A stretch of 64,000 nt of DNA from Cercospora beticola (taxonomy: Eukaryota > Ascomycota > Dothideomycetes > Mycosphaerellales > Mycosphaerellaceae): assembly GCF_033473495.1 (NCBI RefSeq), contig NC_088938.1, forward strand, positions 2,666,001 through 2,730,000. Reading direction: 5' to 3'. The notes below the pieces were generated by a model. The model was given only the letters and a program-made list of their open reading frames with translations, ran no database searches and was not told the DNA's origin. The stretch's first letter is position 1. Every line of letters begins with the position of its first letter. Made by a program: the position numbers and the translations under genes. Shown in pieces: positions 32,523 through 43,221 of the stretch.

Positions 32523-32919
32523 CAATCACAGACGGGCGTCAACTGTCTGCGTTACTTCAGCTGCCACCGCATATGCCCTAAGCAAGTGAAGGTGGTTGTG
32601 CCTACGCCGTTTGTAGTCTTTGGCGGACTGAAAATGTTCGAGCCGGCGCCGACGGTACGGCTGGCCTGGTCTTGCAAGCCAACTTTGACGCTACAGATAC
32701 ACGTTCACTGCTTCAAGTCTGCAGTCGCACCCTTTCCCACCTCATAGATTCAAAGCTTGAGTCTCTAATCTACCTACTGCCATATTGGTGATTTTCGTCA
32801 TAACGTAAAGTAGTGGGACGGGTCAAAATGCACCGAGATCGCGTCCTTGCATCCACCATGCCACATCGCGTCCGCGCTCATCTTGCAGAATGGACTTGAG
32901 GCATCTCCAACATCCAACA

Positions 32920-35204
32920 ATGCCGCCAGCGCGTAGTCATGATCGACCACGGCAAGATCCTGTGTCCTGCCAGCTTTGTCGCAGTAAGAAGCTGAAGTAA
33001 ATTGGAAGCTGCACGCCTGGCTGATTCATTGCTTTCTGATACAGCTCGATAGATGCGACAGGCAATCTCCGTGCTCGAACTGCAAGAGCCGCGTAAGTCA
33101 AAACTCGGGGCGGCACACAGTCCGACTTCCGCACCAACTCGTCACTTAGAGACCTGGATTTGTCGTTGTGATAGCTCGTCACAGCCATCTGACACACGCG
33201 TATGCTGATTTTCTATCGACTACTCACAGAAGGTTCATTGCGAGTACCGGGGCGAGAGACCGGCAAACTCCGCAGCGGCTTCCAACGAAGATGGCCTTCG
33301 AGCTGAAAATCAGGCTATCAGAGCTCGACTCGACCGTCTCGAGCAAGCGGTATTCCAAGCCCATCACTCCACAGCTGCGTCAGCTTCCGCGAGCTCCGTC
33401 CGGGGCTCCTCAAATGGCACGCCCAACATAGCAAGAACGGAGGCTGCTCAGGCAGACGAAGACTCCCACTGGCTCGAATCTGTGGGCGCGCCATCCGATA
33501 CCATTTTGCCGCGCTTCGCCGACCGTGTTTCAATCCGACTCGAAACACTGGAACAATCTCTAGCATCTAGCCAACAGGCTCAGGTCTGCACTATAAGTAT
33601 GCCTACCTATGATCTAGCAATGAGTTTCCTCGATGCATACGCAAAGGCGCTAGATGCTATGCAACACATTGTACACATTGACAGCACTCGTGATGCGGTC
33701 AATCGGGCTTACAGTGATCTGGAAGCCGGGCGTGAAGTTGATCCAGGAATACTCTGCCTTATTCTGGGGATTTGTGCTTGCCTGACATTCTACTGGTCTA
33801 CCACGGGCCGATCTTGGGGCACTGAACTGTTCCACGAATTGGAGCCAGCTCACAAGGCGGCTGCTCACTGGGCAGAGCAAGGACTATATGCGATGCAGCA
33901 GATGCATCTCGCGACTGCCTCGTACACTATCGAAAGCGTCCAAGGCATGATCATGCTGACATTCCTCTTCTATCATATAGAGGGGTTCACAGCACGAGTT
34001 GGGCTAATGCACTCTTCTGCGATAACCATGGCTCGCTCTCTTGGCCTTCACAGGACTGACAGCCCTCAAGCAGCGACTGCGAATTTGAGTCAAGCAGAAA
34101 CCATCACCAAAGAAGTGCAACGAAAGGTCTGGTGGCACTTGGCGTGCACAGACTGGCTTCTAGCATTCATGGGAGGCCCTCAAGAGGGCACATATACCAT
34201 CCGCACCATGCATGTGAACCCCCTCGAAATCTCAACCCGGAAGATCTCAACACAAGAGGGTCAGAGTTCGCTCGACCTTTGACTGAGCCTACTGTGATGT
34301 CTTACTACCTCCAGAGGATTCGGCTTGCGACCACTTGCCGCGAAATTGCAGACGATCTATGGACCAAACTCCAGTTTACCGATCCCAGCGACATTGACCC
34401 TCAGACGATACTCGCTCTTGACCTGAAATTTGAATCTCAGACACGTGAACTTCCACATTTCATGCGTCTGGACACTTCATTAGCACAGCTGAAGGAATCA
34501 TACGGAGAGCACGCGGCAACAGCAATGGACGCTCAGCGATTGCTGATACATTTGATGCTTAATACAAGACGCTGCAAGCTGCACATGCCTTTTCTTGTTA
34601 GAGTGAAAACGCATCCGTGTTTTGCAGCATCTCGTGCTGCCGGTTTGCAGGCTGCGCGTACCGTATTTGAGGCTCGTCGGCACGCCATACAGAACGACAA
34701 GTCACTGGTAGCACAGAAATTACGACTTGGTGGCCTACTACAGGTGTGTATAGTGTTTTGAGCTCAGCGCAAGCCCAGTGTCTGATCGTTCTCTAGCATC
34801 TCTTCCTTGCCACAATCGTGCTAGTGATGGACCTGTGCATCAACAGGGATGAGATCAATGGCGCAACACTCGTAGAGGTGCGCGAGAGTCTCCAGATAAT
34901 GGACGACGCAAAAGAGTCCTCGCCCATAGGCCGACGCTTTCACGAATCTCTCCTAAACGTACTCCGGAAACACAATGTGGTCTTGCCCAACACAACTCAA
35001 CAAGCCCACAGTCTCGGACCTACCGAGACAGCTGCCAACGGCTCCAACGGCATATCTGTTGACCTTCCCAACGGGTTCCCAGGTATGGAAGCCAATGATA
35101 TCGATTTCGACAGCATGTGGCAAGACTTTATGAATGCTGGCCCGACGCTCGACGCTCAGACCTGGGATGCTATCCTATCCGACCTCGACATGCAGCCGAT
35201 ATGA
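32920..35204 (+). pseudogene. Zn2Cys6 transcription factor gene with a one-base frameshift
   Basis: Exons 32920-32996, 33053-33092, 33230-34743 and 34797-35204 join in phase, except that sense changes frame in a C5 run at 34219-34223. One extra C would restore a 679-residue protein. The DNA-binding domain has Cys17, 20, 27, 33, 36 and 43, the C-x2-C-x6-C-x5-C-x2-C-x6-C pattern, followed by an LDRLEQAV coiled coil. The middle region (ESVQGMIMLTFLFYHIEG, SLGLHRTD, KVWWHLACTDWLLA) is the fungal-specific transcription factor domain. The acidic C-terminus (NDIDFDSMWQDFMNAGPTLD) looks like an activation domain. As read, translation ends at 34282 and loses the C-terminal third. Assembly error in the homopolymer is a real alternative. 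The likely target is the adjacent transporter at 35467. Confidence 0.8.
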
Positions 35205-35466
35205 ATCATCGAACGCGTTTCTCGAGTCCACAACAAGACAATGCAGGCGAAGAGTGGCATGCGACCCTATTTAATGTGGGTCCGATCGGCATGCCTTTGG
35301 TCAAAACATAAATCCCTCTCGCCCACACAATGAATCCTTCCATGGACAGTCCGAAGCAATTGAAGAGTGCGAGCATTATTTATTCAATGCAGCAAGCAGT
35401 GCCTTGTTCAACAAACAATAGTCAGCGATTGCTCGCTTGTGCGCCACAACCTTCATTTGAACAGTC

Positions 35467-36932
35467 ATGGACGCCGAACACAGCGACTCAACGACCAAGG
35501 ACGTCAAAATGTCCGACAGTGTCGACACATCTCGGAACAACAGCGCAGTACACTCGGAGAGTCACAAGTCAGAAGTCAGGTGCGACTGATGCTTTCGAAC
35601 AACATCTGTCAAAGCTAATGGAATTCGCAGTTGGCGCTCAGTGTCGGCATTGTGCGGCAGCGCATTGGCGTATTTCATCACTGTCGGCTTCATCAACGCA
35701 TATGGCGTCTTCCAGCAGGTATGCTCTCCATCGCCGCCTGTCCATAAGTCACCAGAAGGATAGCTAACACGGAACAGTACTACACCGCCCACTATCTGCC
35801 AACATACAGCAACTTCCAGATCTCATGGATAGGTGCATTCGCCAACTTCATGGTCTTCGCATGCGCAGTTCCCGCAGGAATTCTCGCAGATCGATTCGGG
35901 CCGACGATTCCAATCCTCATCGGATGTATTCTCGAAGCCGTGGCCATCTTCATGATTTCGCTCTGTCGGGAGTACTACCAATTCTTCCTTGCACAAGCCG
36001 TCCTCCTCGGCGTTGGAATGTCATTCATTGCAATCCCAACATCAACGATCGTACCATTGTACTTCGAGCGCAACCGAGGTCTGGCACAAGGTCTCTCAAT
36101 AGCCGGATCGAGTCTGGGTGGCATCGTTTGGCCTATCACCTTGGACCAGATGCTCAATAAAGATAACTTGTCCTTCGGCTGGACGATGCGAATTATCGGA
36201 TTCGTTTTGCTTCCTTTGATGGCAATTGTCCTGCTCACTGTGCGCAAGCCGATTTCAACCAAGACCGAAACGGATCCTGTCGACGCCGCCGCCGAACAAG
36301 AGAAAGGAGAAGCCGATACGACCAAGAAAGCCAAGAAAGATCTCACCCCTCTCAAACAACCACCCTTCATCCTCCTCTGCATCGGCCTCGCAATCGCCTA
36401 CTTTGGCTTCTTCACCCCTCTCTACTACATCCCAGTCTACGCCGCCACCTCGCTCCGCAAATCGGAGGATTTCGCCTTCCACCTCGTTTCCATCCTCAAT
36501 GCAGCTTCGATGTGTGGTCGAGTCATCCCCGGGTTCCTCGCAGATCACTATCTCGGTCACTTCAACACTCTCGCCATATCTGCGACCATCTCGGGAGTTG
36601 TGACGTTCTGCTGGACCACGGCGACAAGTTCTGCGGGACTTGTAGTTTGGGTAGTCGCGTATGGGTTTACGTCCGGGGCAATTTTGAGCTTACAGTTGGC
36701 TTGTGCGACGGTTTTGACGACGGAGAGGCCGGAGTTGAGGGGGACTGCGGTTGGGTTGACGTTGGCGAGTGTCAGTCTTACGGGACTGTTTGGGCCGCCG
36801 ATTGCGGGAGAGTTGGTCGAGAGGGGATACTTTGCGCTGGCAGCTTTCGCGGGTGCGGCCTTGCTAGCTGGTGGAGTGTCGTTGGGTATGGCGAGGTGGA
36901 CGAAGAAGGCTGGGCTGTGGGTGAAGGTCTGA
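35467..36932 (+). CDS. MFS transporter, monocarboxylate-porter-like
   Basis: Three exons (35467-35579, 35631-35718, 35778-36932) give 451 residues. The N-terminus is hydrophilic and Ser-rich. It is followed by SALCGSALAYFITVGFINAY with GVFQQYYTAHYL, typical of the fungal members of the monocarboxylate porter family (TC 2.A.1.13). GILADRFGPTIPILIG is the MFS loop-2/3 motif, and NRGLAQGLSIAGSSLGG follows in TM4-5. A charged central loop (DAAAEQEKGEADTTKKAKKD) separates the two six-helix halves. The second half has SMCGRVIPGFLADHYLG. The plasma-membrane substrate is probably a monocarboxylate or related small molecule, unproven. It lies 262 bases downstream of the Zn2Cys6 gene on the same strand. 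Confidence 0.88.
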
Positions 36933-37137
36933 TGGACTGACTGATCGCTGGGACAGAACGATGACAAAGTCATGGCCATGCTGGGTTGGATAGAGATGAG
37001 CACGGCGCACCACATATCTTCACTCTCAATTCCGTAGTAACAAGGTTCAGAGATCGAATGGAGTGTTGAAAAGTACATTCATTGGTATCATACGTAATTT
37101 CGCTTTGAGAAGACGGGATGTAGAGTAACAGCAAAGT

Positions 37138-39318
37138 CTATCGCTGCTGCTGTCGCCGCCGTTCTCTCATCTCGGGTCGCTGCTCTACCCGCCTTTGTTC
37201 TCGAGGTTGTTCCTGCGGTCTCGGAGGCTGTTTCGTCGTTCGGGCTTGCTCTATCTCAGGAACAGGATGTTTGTAGGCTTTTGTACTCGCCTCCCGTGCC
37301 TCACGCACCTCTTTCCTGCTGAGTTGGAGTGTCTCCGCGTACTCGCCGAAAGCAAGCAATATCTCTTCCAGACCCTTCTTCAGCACATCAAGCAGCTCGT
37401 CGACCTCTTTCACGTTCCGATCCCTTGCGTCCAGAAATTCCACGTCTGTCCAGTGCGGTGCCAATTCTTTGACGAACTTCTCGATCGTCGTAATGACAGA
37501 TGTGAATGTGCGCATGATGGTTGCGATATCCTTCTGTGCCAGACCGAAATCATCTTCTTTCAGTGAGAGCACAGCCAACTGACTAAGCGACTGGGCCGCA
37601 TGTGTGATATTCGTCTGCTGGCTGATAGGTGCGCCAAAGACCACAGAATTGACTCTCTTGGCAAAGGTCTGGCGAAAGGAAATGCCTACGGGAGTCTTGA
37701 GAAGCTCAATTAGCTTGCCGCTGGCCTGTTTCTCGAGCTGTTGGGGTCGAAGGCGCTCTTGATACTCTTGAGGCACAACCCGATCTCGGCTCCATTCGAT
37801 GGCCCTCTGGGCTCGTGGAAGGATAGGATTCTGAGCACCTGGTTGTTGCCCAATTGAACGTGCCAGGTTGCCGACCGTGTTGTAAAAGTCCGGCTTCTGC
37901 CTGGTCTCAAGCATACCATCCTGTATGACCTGTCGATCTGCGATTCTCTTCATCGCTGTGTCATCCTCGGGCCTTGGCATGACTGGCGGCTGCACTTCGT
38001 GAATCTTGTCTGCTTGCAGCTTCTTTTTGTACTCTGCTGGAGCAATTTCCTCTTCAATGCGTTGTTGTACTCCCGAAATCTCGGCCAAGCAGAGGTTGCA
38101 TACCTGCGACCACGTGCTCCCTCCTGCACGATCGACCTCAGTGTATATCGTCTTTCTTCGACTCTCGAATTGCGTGGTGATCAGATACAGCTCCCATAAT
38201 GCAAAGCTCTTATTTGTTTCCCGCTTGCTCTTCAGACCAGTCAGTAGACTACCATTCGGGTCCTTACTTTTGTGAAGTATCACGCCCCTTGCATCCTTGA
38301 TCTCGCTGGTCAATGCCTGACCCTTCCTCAGCGGCGGTTGAGCGGTGAAGATATCAAAGGCAGCGTTGGAGACTTCCCACAGTGAGACGAGCATGAAGGA
38401 AGAGAAGGAGGCCTGTCTAGTGAGGCGGCCAAGGTGTGATAAGCCAGTCGGTCTGTCGTCAGATTGCAGCTGCGAGTAGAAAATTCGAGCAAAGCTGAAG
38501 GTCAGGCTCCAGGCGATGCGTCGCAGGAGGCCATAGTACAGCGGGATAGGTAGAATGCATACGGCGACAATAGTGAGGTTGAAGGATCTTGACACGATGG
38601 TCCTCGTTCGGGCGACCATTTGCAAGAGCGCTTCTGGGAGCCATTTGGCGTTCGGTCCAAGCACTTCCTTCAGCGCAGCAACATCGTACACCTGCTGTTT
38701 GGTATCGTCTCCAATTCGCACCTGATCGTAGTCTCGCCAGATGTGGAGGAAGGTCTGAGAAATGGCCAAGCTGACAAACAAACAACGCAAGGCTATTGAA
38801 TTCTCATTCAGTTGTGGACGTTCCCACTCTTTGCCAACGTCGACCAGGCTCAGTTCGGCATCGTTCGATCGCGTCCAGATGTAGATCTCGCCAAACATGA
38901 AGGCGCTCGTCCAGTACCAGAACACGATGGAGAGGGTCTTGGCCAAACCCTTTGTGCCCACCATCTCATAGACAGCTTGAGCTGAGCTCGCGCTGGTTCG
39001 GGCTCCAAGATGCATGTTCGCCAGACGGACAATGAAAACCATCAGGCATGGAAGAAAAAGAAGCGTGGCGCGAATGCCCGCGGGCCCGAGTGGAAACCAT
39101 GACCAGAGGAAATGTCTCGAGTTGGACAGCCACCAGGAGTCGGCGAGGCAGACGAGGAGGGCGAGGCCGGCGGCGGAGCAGAATCGACGGTGGAAGGCGG
39201 GGGTGAGGAAGTCCTTGTAGGCTTTGACGCGCCCTTGCTGGACAACAGGCGCGGGCGGTGCAGCGAAGAGGTTGCTGCGGCCTTTGTCGGCCATGGTCAA
39301 AGTGAGTGTCGTTGCCAT
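37138..39318 (-). CDS. NDC1: Nucleoporin Ndc1
   Basis: A single exon encodes 726 residues. Ndc1 is a membrane nucleoporin that anchors the nuclear pore complex (and the spindle pole body in yeasts) in the nuclear envelope. The N-terminal half has six hydrophobic segments (among them GLALLVCLADSWWL, ATLLFLPCLMVFIVRLAN, TLSIVFWYWTSAFMFGEIYI and LTIVAVCILPIPLYYGLL), as usual for Ndc1. The soluble C-terminal half has the conserved SFALWELYLIT and VGISFRQTFAKRVNSVVFGA segments and ends in a Gln/Arg-rich tail. The length fits filamentous-fungal Ndc1. The start at 39318 is taken; a second Met at 39294 is possible. It shares a 319-base upstream region with PEP12. Confidence 0.88.
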   Translation of the reverse strand: MATTLTLTMADKGRSNLFAAPPAPVVQQGRVKAYKDFLTPAFHRRFCSAAGLALLVCLADSWWLSNSRHFLWSWFPLGPAGIRATLLFLPCLMVFIVRLANMHLGARTSASSAQAVYEMVGTKGLAKTLSIVFWYWTSAFMFGEIYIWTRSNDAELSLVDVGKEWERPQLNENSIALRCLFVSLAISQTFLHIWRDYDQVRIGDDTKQQVYDVAALKEVLGPNAKWLPEALLQMVARTRTIVSRSFNLTIVAVCILPIPLYYGLLRRIAWSLTFSFARIFYSQLQSDDRPTGLSHLGRLTRQASFSSFMLVSLWEVSNAAFDIFTAQPPLRKGQALTSEIKDARGVILHKSKDPNGSLLTGLKSKRETNKSFALWELYLITTQFESRRKTIYTEVDRAGGSTWSQVCNLCLAEISGVQQRIEEEIAPAEYKKKLQADKIHEVQPPVMPRPEDDTAMKRIADRQVIQDGMLETRQKPDFYNTVGNLARSIGQQPGAQNPILPRAQRAIEWSRDRVVPQEYQERLRPQQLEKQASGKLIELLKTPVGISFRQTFAKRVNSVVFGAPISQQTNITHAAQSLSQLAVLSLKEDDFGLAQKDIATIMRTFTSVITTIEKFVKELAPHWTDVEFLDARDRNVKEVDELLDVLKKGLEEILLAFGEYAETLQLSRKEVREAREASTKAYKHPVPEIEQARTTKQPPRPQEQPREQRRVEQRPEMRERRRQQQR

Positions 39319-39637
39319 TGCGGAGAGTCGGCGTGGGGCGGAGCGTGTTCAGATCATGGTGAGCGGAGCGGAATCAAGGAGCGACGGTGATATCGCGCGT
39401 GCCAGGCAGCGAGAATCTTGTTGCGAACGAACAGGATTTTTGGTAGTTAGTGTTGGTTGCTGTGCAGAGAGACGAAACCCGCGCGATGGCACGTGCTCCA
39501 AAACACAGCACCCCAGACAAGCTTTCGCAGCGATCGGCAGGCACGTCACATGCGCTGCGTCCACCAGGCATCGCCATCTGGTGCACTGTATACACACGTC
39601 GACGGCAGCACAATCCTCCTCCACCGCCGTCGCAACC
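39319..39637. promoter_or_regulatory. Bidirectional promoter region of NDC1 and PEP12
   Basis: These 319 bases separate two divergent start codons, so both promoters must lie here. No TATA box is evident, as is usual for housekeeping genes. Confidence 0.55.
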
Positions 39638-40459
39638 ATGTCCTTCAACGACTCCTCAAATCTCGAATCTCAGCCGACGACGTGGCGTCGCAATGACGAC
39701 CCACAATACGCCGACGACCCAGAGTTTCAGCGCTATACCGATGGGATCTCCAACAAGCTCTTCTCCTTGACATCCAACATCTCTCGCCTCAGCAGTCAAA
39801 TAGGACTACTCGGCACAAGACGCGAGACAGATCGCGTGCGGGAGCGGCTACAGGATCTGCTCTCCGAAACACAAGATGCCTTCAAGGAAGTTGGCGAGGG
39901 ACTGAAGAAGGTCCAGAGCTGGCATGACCTGAATCCCACTCAAAAGTACACCGCTGGGAAATTGGCAACCGAATTCCGAGCGTCTCTCGAAGAATTCCAA
40001 ACCCTCCAGCGCAGCGCACTAGAAAAGCAGCGCGCATCACAGTCCGCCGCCAAAGCTGCTTTGGACTCGGAGGGCGTCACATCTCCCGGTGGCACACAAT
40101 TGACCGGGCAACAACAGCAATTGCAGCAGCAGGAACAGTTACGGCTGGCGGACCAGAATGAGGTCGACTTCCAGGAAAGTTTGATCATTGAGCGAGAGTC
40201 GGAGATAAGGAATATTGAGAGCAGCGTGTCGGAGTTGAATGAGCTGTTCCGGGATGTGGCGACCATGATACATGATCAAGGCGGGCAACTGGATATCATT
40301 TCGGAGAACGTAACGCAGACGAGGGATGACACAAGGAACGCGGATCAACAACTGAGGACAGCTGCGAGACATCAGAAGAGCGCAAGAGGGAAAGCGTGCT
40401 GTTTGTTAATCATCCTCGCCATTGTCTTGGCCGTCGTGCTTTTGGCCGTGTTGGCGTAA
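39638..40459 (+). CDS. PEP12: Endosomal/vacuolar t-SNARE Pep12-type syntaxin
   Basis: An intronless gene of 273 residues starts at ATG 39638 (MSFNDSSNLESQPTTW). It is a Qa-SNARE for fusion at the late endosome/vacuole. The N-terminal Habc-type helices include FQRYTDGISNKLFSLTSNIS and VRERLQDLLSETQDAFKEVG. The SNARE helix runs from about 182 to 243 (ESLIIERESEIRNIESSVSE, then LFRDVATMIHDQGGQLDIIS) with the central zero-layer Gln in HDQG. A single C-terminal anchor (CCLLIILAIVLAVVLLAVLA) ends the protein. A poly-Gln tract (QQQQLQQQEQ) precedes the SNARE domain. Vam3-type assignment cannot be fully excluded, but the features fit Pep12 best. Confidence 0.88.
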   Translation: MSFNDSSNLESQPTTWRRNDDPQYADDPEFQRYTDGISNKLFSLTSNISRLSSQIGLLGTRRETDRVRERLQDLLSETQDAFKEVGEGLKKVQSWHDLNPTQKYTAGKLATEFRASLEEFQTLQRSALEKQRASQSAAKAALDSEGVTSPGGTQLTGQQQQLQQQEQLRLADQNEVDFQESLIIERESEIRNIESSVSELNELFRDVATMIHDQGGQLDIISENVTQTRDDTRNADQQLRTAARHQKSARGKACCLLIILAIVLAVVLLAVLA

Positions 40460-41154
40460 TTTTGGGGCGCACTGTACAGAGTAATTGATGTGTTGCATAG
40501 AGACGAAGCTAATGATATCCCAGAGTGATCACAGTCTAACGCGATGCATTTATCATGCTGAGGGTCGCAATCTGAAGCGCGTTGCTACCTACGTCCTGAT
40601 CCACTGCTGACCACCAAATCTGAACATCACAAGGGATCTTCCATGACCCTGAATATGCTCCCAGCTCACTTGAGCTTGCATGTGAACACTTACTTCCGCA
40701 GGCACCAGACCTCGATCGAATGCAAGTAATTTCGCACATGATAGTCCACCAGACTGCAGCCTTGACGTTGCCTCAGTTCGCAGACAAGACCCATAAAGAT
40801 GCCGCAGCAGACTTACATGATGTTGGTACGCTTGCACATGAAAACTCACTCTGCACATGCATCGAAACTCACTTGAATAGCTCATGAGACTGGAGCCTTA
40901 GCCTGACCTTAACTTGGAGCAATTTTTTTGCAATCATACCACCACCTCCTCCACCAAGATCTCACCAAGCATCTATCTACATAACGATAATCATTACTTT
41001 GCACCTTGCTCCAGCAATCAGTCAAGGAAGCCTGTCGCTGAACGCTCGACTGCAAGATGCCGCTGCATCATCAACAGCCACTTTCGACAAGGGAACTCAG
41101 CCAGGAGTAGGACCCTCCTCTTCTACGTTTCTTGTTCTTCTCTTTCATGAGCTG
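40460..41154. other. Intergenic, 695 bp
   Basis: It holds the 3' region of PEP12 and the upstream region of the F-box-like gene. No gene is supported. A further 5' exon of the next gene near 41050-41100 cannot be ruled out. Confidence 0.4.
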
Positions 41155-41975
41155 ATGTTGGCAAGCAGGACTTCCGACCAACACCAGTCCGCCGCTTGTG
41201 AAGAGTATGGCGACTCCTTCTTTAAGGAACGTCTTGAAGCCGCTGGTGTGAGCGACACTGAGTGTGAAGGCTCCCGGTATGAGCATCCTCCTTCCTTTTT
41301 ACGAGCTACTTTGATGCTGATCTTCCCAGTGAACCCGCAACTGGCAATAGTGTAACTTTGGGAGAGAGCGTCGACCCAGGAACGAATCATGCCGACCGTC
41401 GCGACAGTCTACTTACCACGGACGAGCTGAAGATCGAGCTTACTGCCGCTTCCGTGGTCTTTGGAACATACGAGCTGCTTGAGCAGATCTTGCTTCAAGC
41501 AGATAACGGCACGATTCTCCGTCTTCAACGCACCAACAAGACCTGGGACCACGTCATCAATCGCTCCCACGCACTCCAGAGGAAGCTGTTCTTCCAAGCT
41601 GAGCCACCACAGCCCGACACTTCCAACGAGGTCATCCGCTGGAATCCCTTGTTCCCTCACAGAGTTAGTCAATGTGAAATAGGTCGGGACTGCAGGCATA
41701 GCTCAGGGGAAATCGTCATTTGTGTGAGACGACCATTACACACACGGTTCCTGACGCGAATCGCAATGCGAGTCTATCCCATCAAGCACTGGCGCAACGG
41801 AAGCTGGCGCCGAATGTTGCTTTGTCAGGGAGCAAAATTCACGGACCGGCTTTCCTTCCATCGATGCCCATGGGGCCTCCGCAACGTGGAAAAAGACGTT
41901 CGAGTGGTCATGGCTGAGGTCAAAGCCATTGTCGAAGAGAGTTGCGATAAGCACCGACAATACTTCCGCCAGTAA
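41155..41975 (+). CDS. F-box-like hypothetical protein
   Basis: Two exons (41155-41276 and 41330-41975) join at Arg across a 53-base intron with a CTGAT branch site and give 255 residues. The start at 41155 is the last ATG before the splice site; an earlier exon may exist. The segment VFGTYELLEQILLQADNGTI, followed by LRLQRTNKTWDHVINRSHAL, is the F-box-type pattern of a large dothideomycete family, placed here at residues about 73-110. The C-terminal half is basic with several Trp and Cys. The expected role is substrate recruitment to an SCF ubiquitin ligase; the partner and target are unknown. Confidence 0.65.
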
Positions 41976-42552
41976 GGCCAGAAGCCCTGGATCTCGAGAT
42001 TCTGGAACGGGCTGAATGAACATGGCGAAAGGATGGTCGCAATCCGTATTGGAAAGGAGTGGCAATTACCACCAACTTCCACGACACAGTTGTGCCCGGA
42101 CACAAGCCGATGAGCATGCACTTTTCTTTCTTTTCCTACAAAGGTCTGCTTTCTTGCGCCAAAGCTGAGAGGTGGCTCGTGGTGAAATAAGATGCAGAGC
42201 GGCCAATCCCGGCAACGCGCGTTGGGAGAAGTATCCTGTCATACAGCAAATTTCATGCTTCAGAATCATCCAACTTGCTATTGCGTTTTCGTTTTCTTCT
42301 CATATCAAACCTCTATTCTGCAATCTTATACAACCCATCGTGTTTACGGACAAGCTTTTCTAGCGGAAGCCCTCGCGGCACTTCGACCCCACTACGCATT
42401 GAGGCCACCACAGAAGGCCGAAAACGGTCGACGAGGTCCTCAGGATCGGATGTAAACGTACCAGCGTGTCTCAGAAAGCTCTTTTTGGCGCCTTTTTGGT
42501 TCTTCGTCATGCTAAGAGGCAGAGGTACCTTTCGCTTTCTGAGAGAAAGGAA

Positions 42553-42830
42553 ATGCTTCTCGCGATTATGCTCAGGAAACGCTCGGTCCATAGCCAACCT
42601 CGTAAGCGTGGAAGCTTCCATCTCTGCAGAGAAAGTATACGCCCGGCCTTCTCACTTCTTGCGGTCTTTCCTACGAATGTTTAGCTCGCGGTCAACCTCG
42701 TAAGCGTGGAAGCGTCTACCTCTCCAGAGAAAAGTATACTTTTTGCCTTCGCGCGATTGTTCTCACGGGGCTCGGCTCGTTCCCAACCTCGTGAGCGAGG
42801 AACGGTCCAGATCCTCAGAGAGGGGTGTAG
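42553..42830 (+). repeat. Three degenerate tandem copies of a ~95-bp unit
   Basis: The core CAACCTCGTAAGCGTGGAAG occurs at 42595 and 42693, and as CAACCTCGTGAGCGAGGAA at 42784, spaced 98 and 91 bases. Each core is preceded by a CTCGCGATTATGCTCA- or CGCGATTGTTCTCA-like string and followed by CTCTGCAGAGAAAGTATAC or a variant. The copies lie in a 1.2-kb region with no supported gene between the F-box-like gene and the HExxH gene. No coding function is seen. Confidence 0.65.
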
Positions 42831-43005
42831 TTCTTAGCGATGGTCTTGAGAGAGCTCACCCGACTCAAAGGTCATTTGAGTGGTGAAGTGAATGGCTACG
42901 CATGTGAAAGTCTTGGCACGTGATCGTGGCCTCAATCACTTCCATGGTTTGTCCTTAAAGTAACAAGTCCTTAGAAGCAGAGATTTCACACTCGGAGTGC
43001 ATCCA

Positions 43006-43011
43006 TATATA
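43006..43011 (+). promoter_or_regulatory. Candidate TATA box
   Basis: TATATA lies 216 bases before the chosen start codon of the HExxH gene. If used, the leader would be about 180 bases. An out-of-frame ATG at 43031 opens a 106-codon upstream frame that overlaps the main start. Confidence 0.35.
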
Positions 43012-43221
43012 CGGCACCTATCCCCTCAACATGTCGAGCACCGAACACGAACATTCACATTTCGAGTTCACATCCAAAGCGACAGCCACACGACTCAGAG
43101 TCAACACAACTCTCACAAAGCGATCGACCAGAACTCTCAGAGACAGCAAGCCTTTCGACGCCACTGCGTTTACGCATACCAAGACTATCGAAGGCAGAAC
43201 TCTCGCAGAGAGACCGACAAG

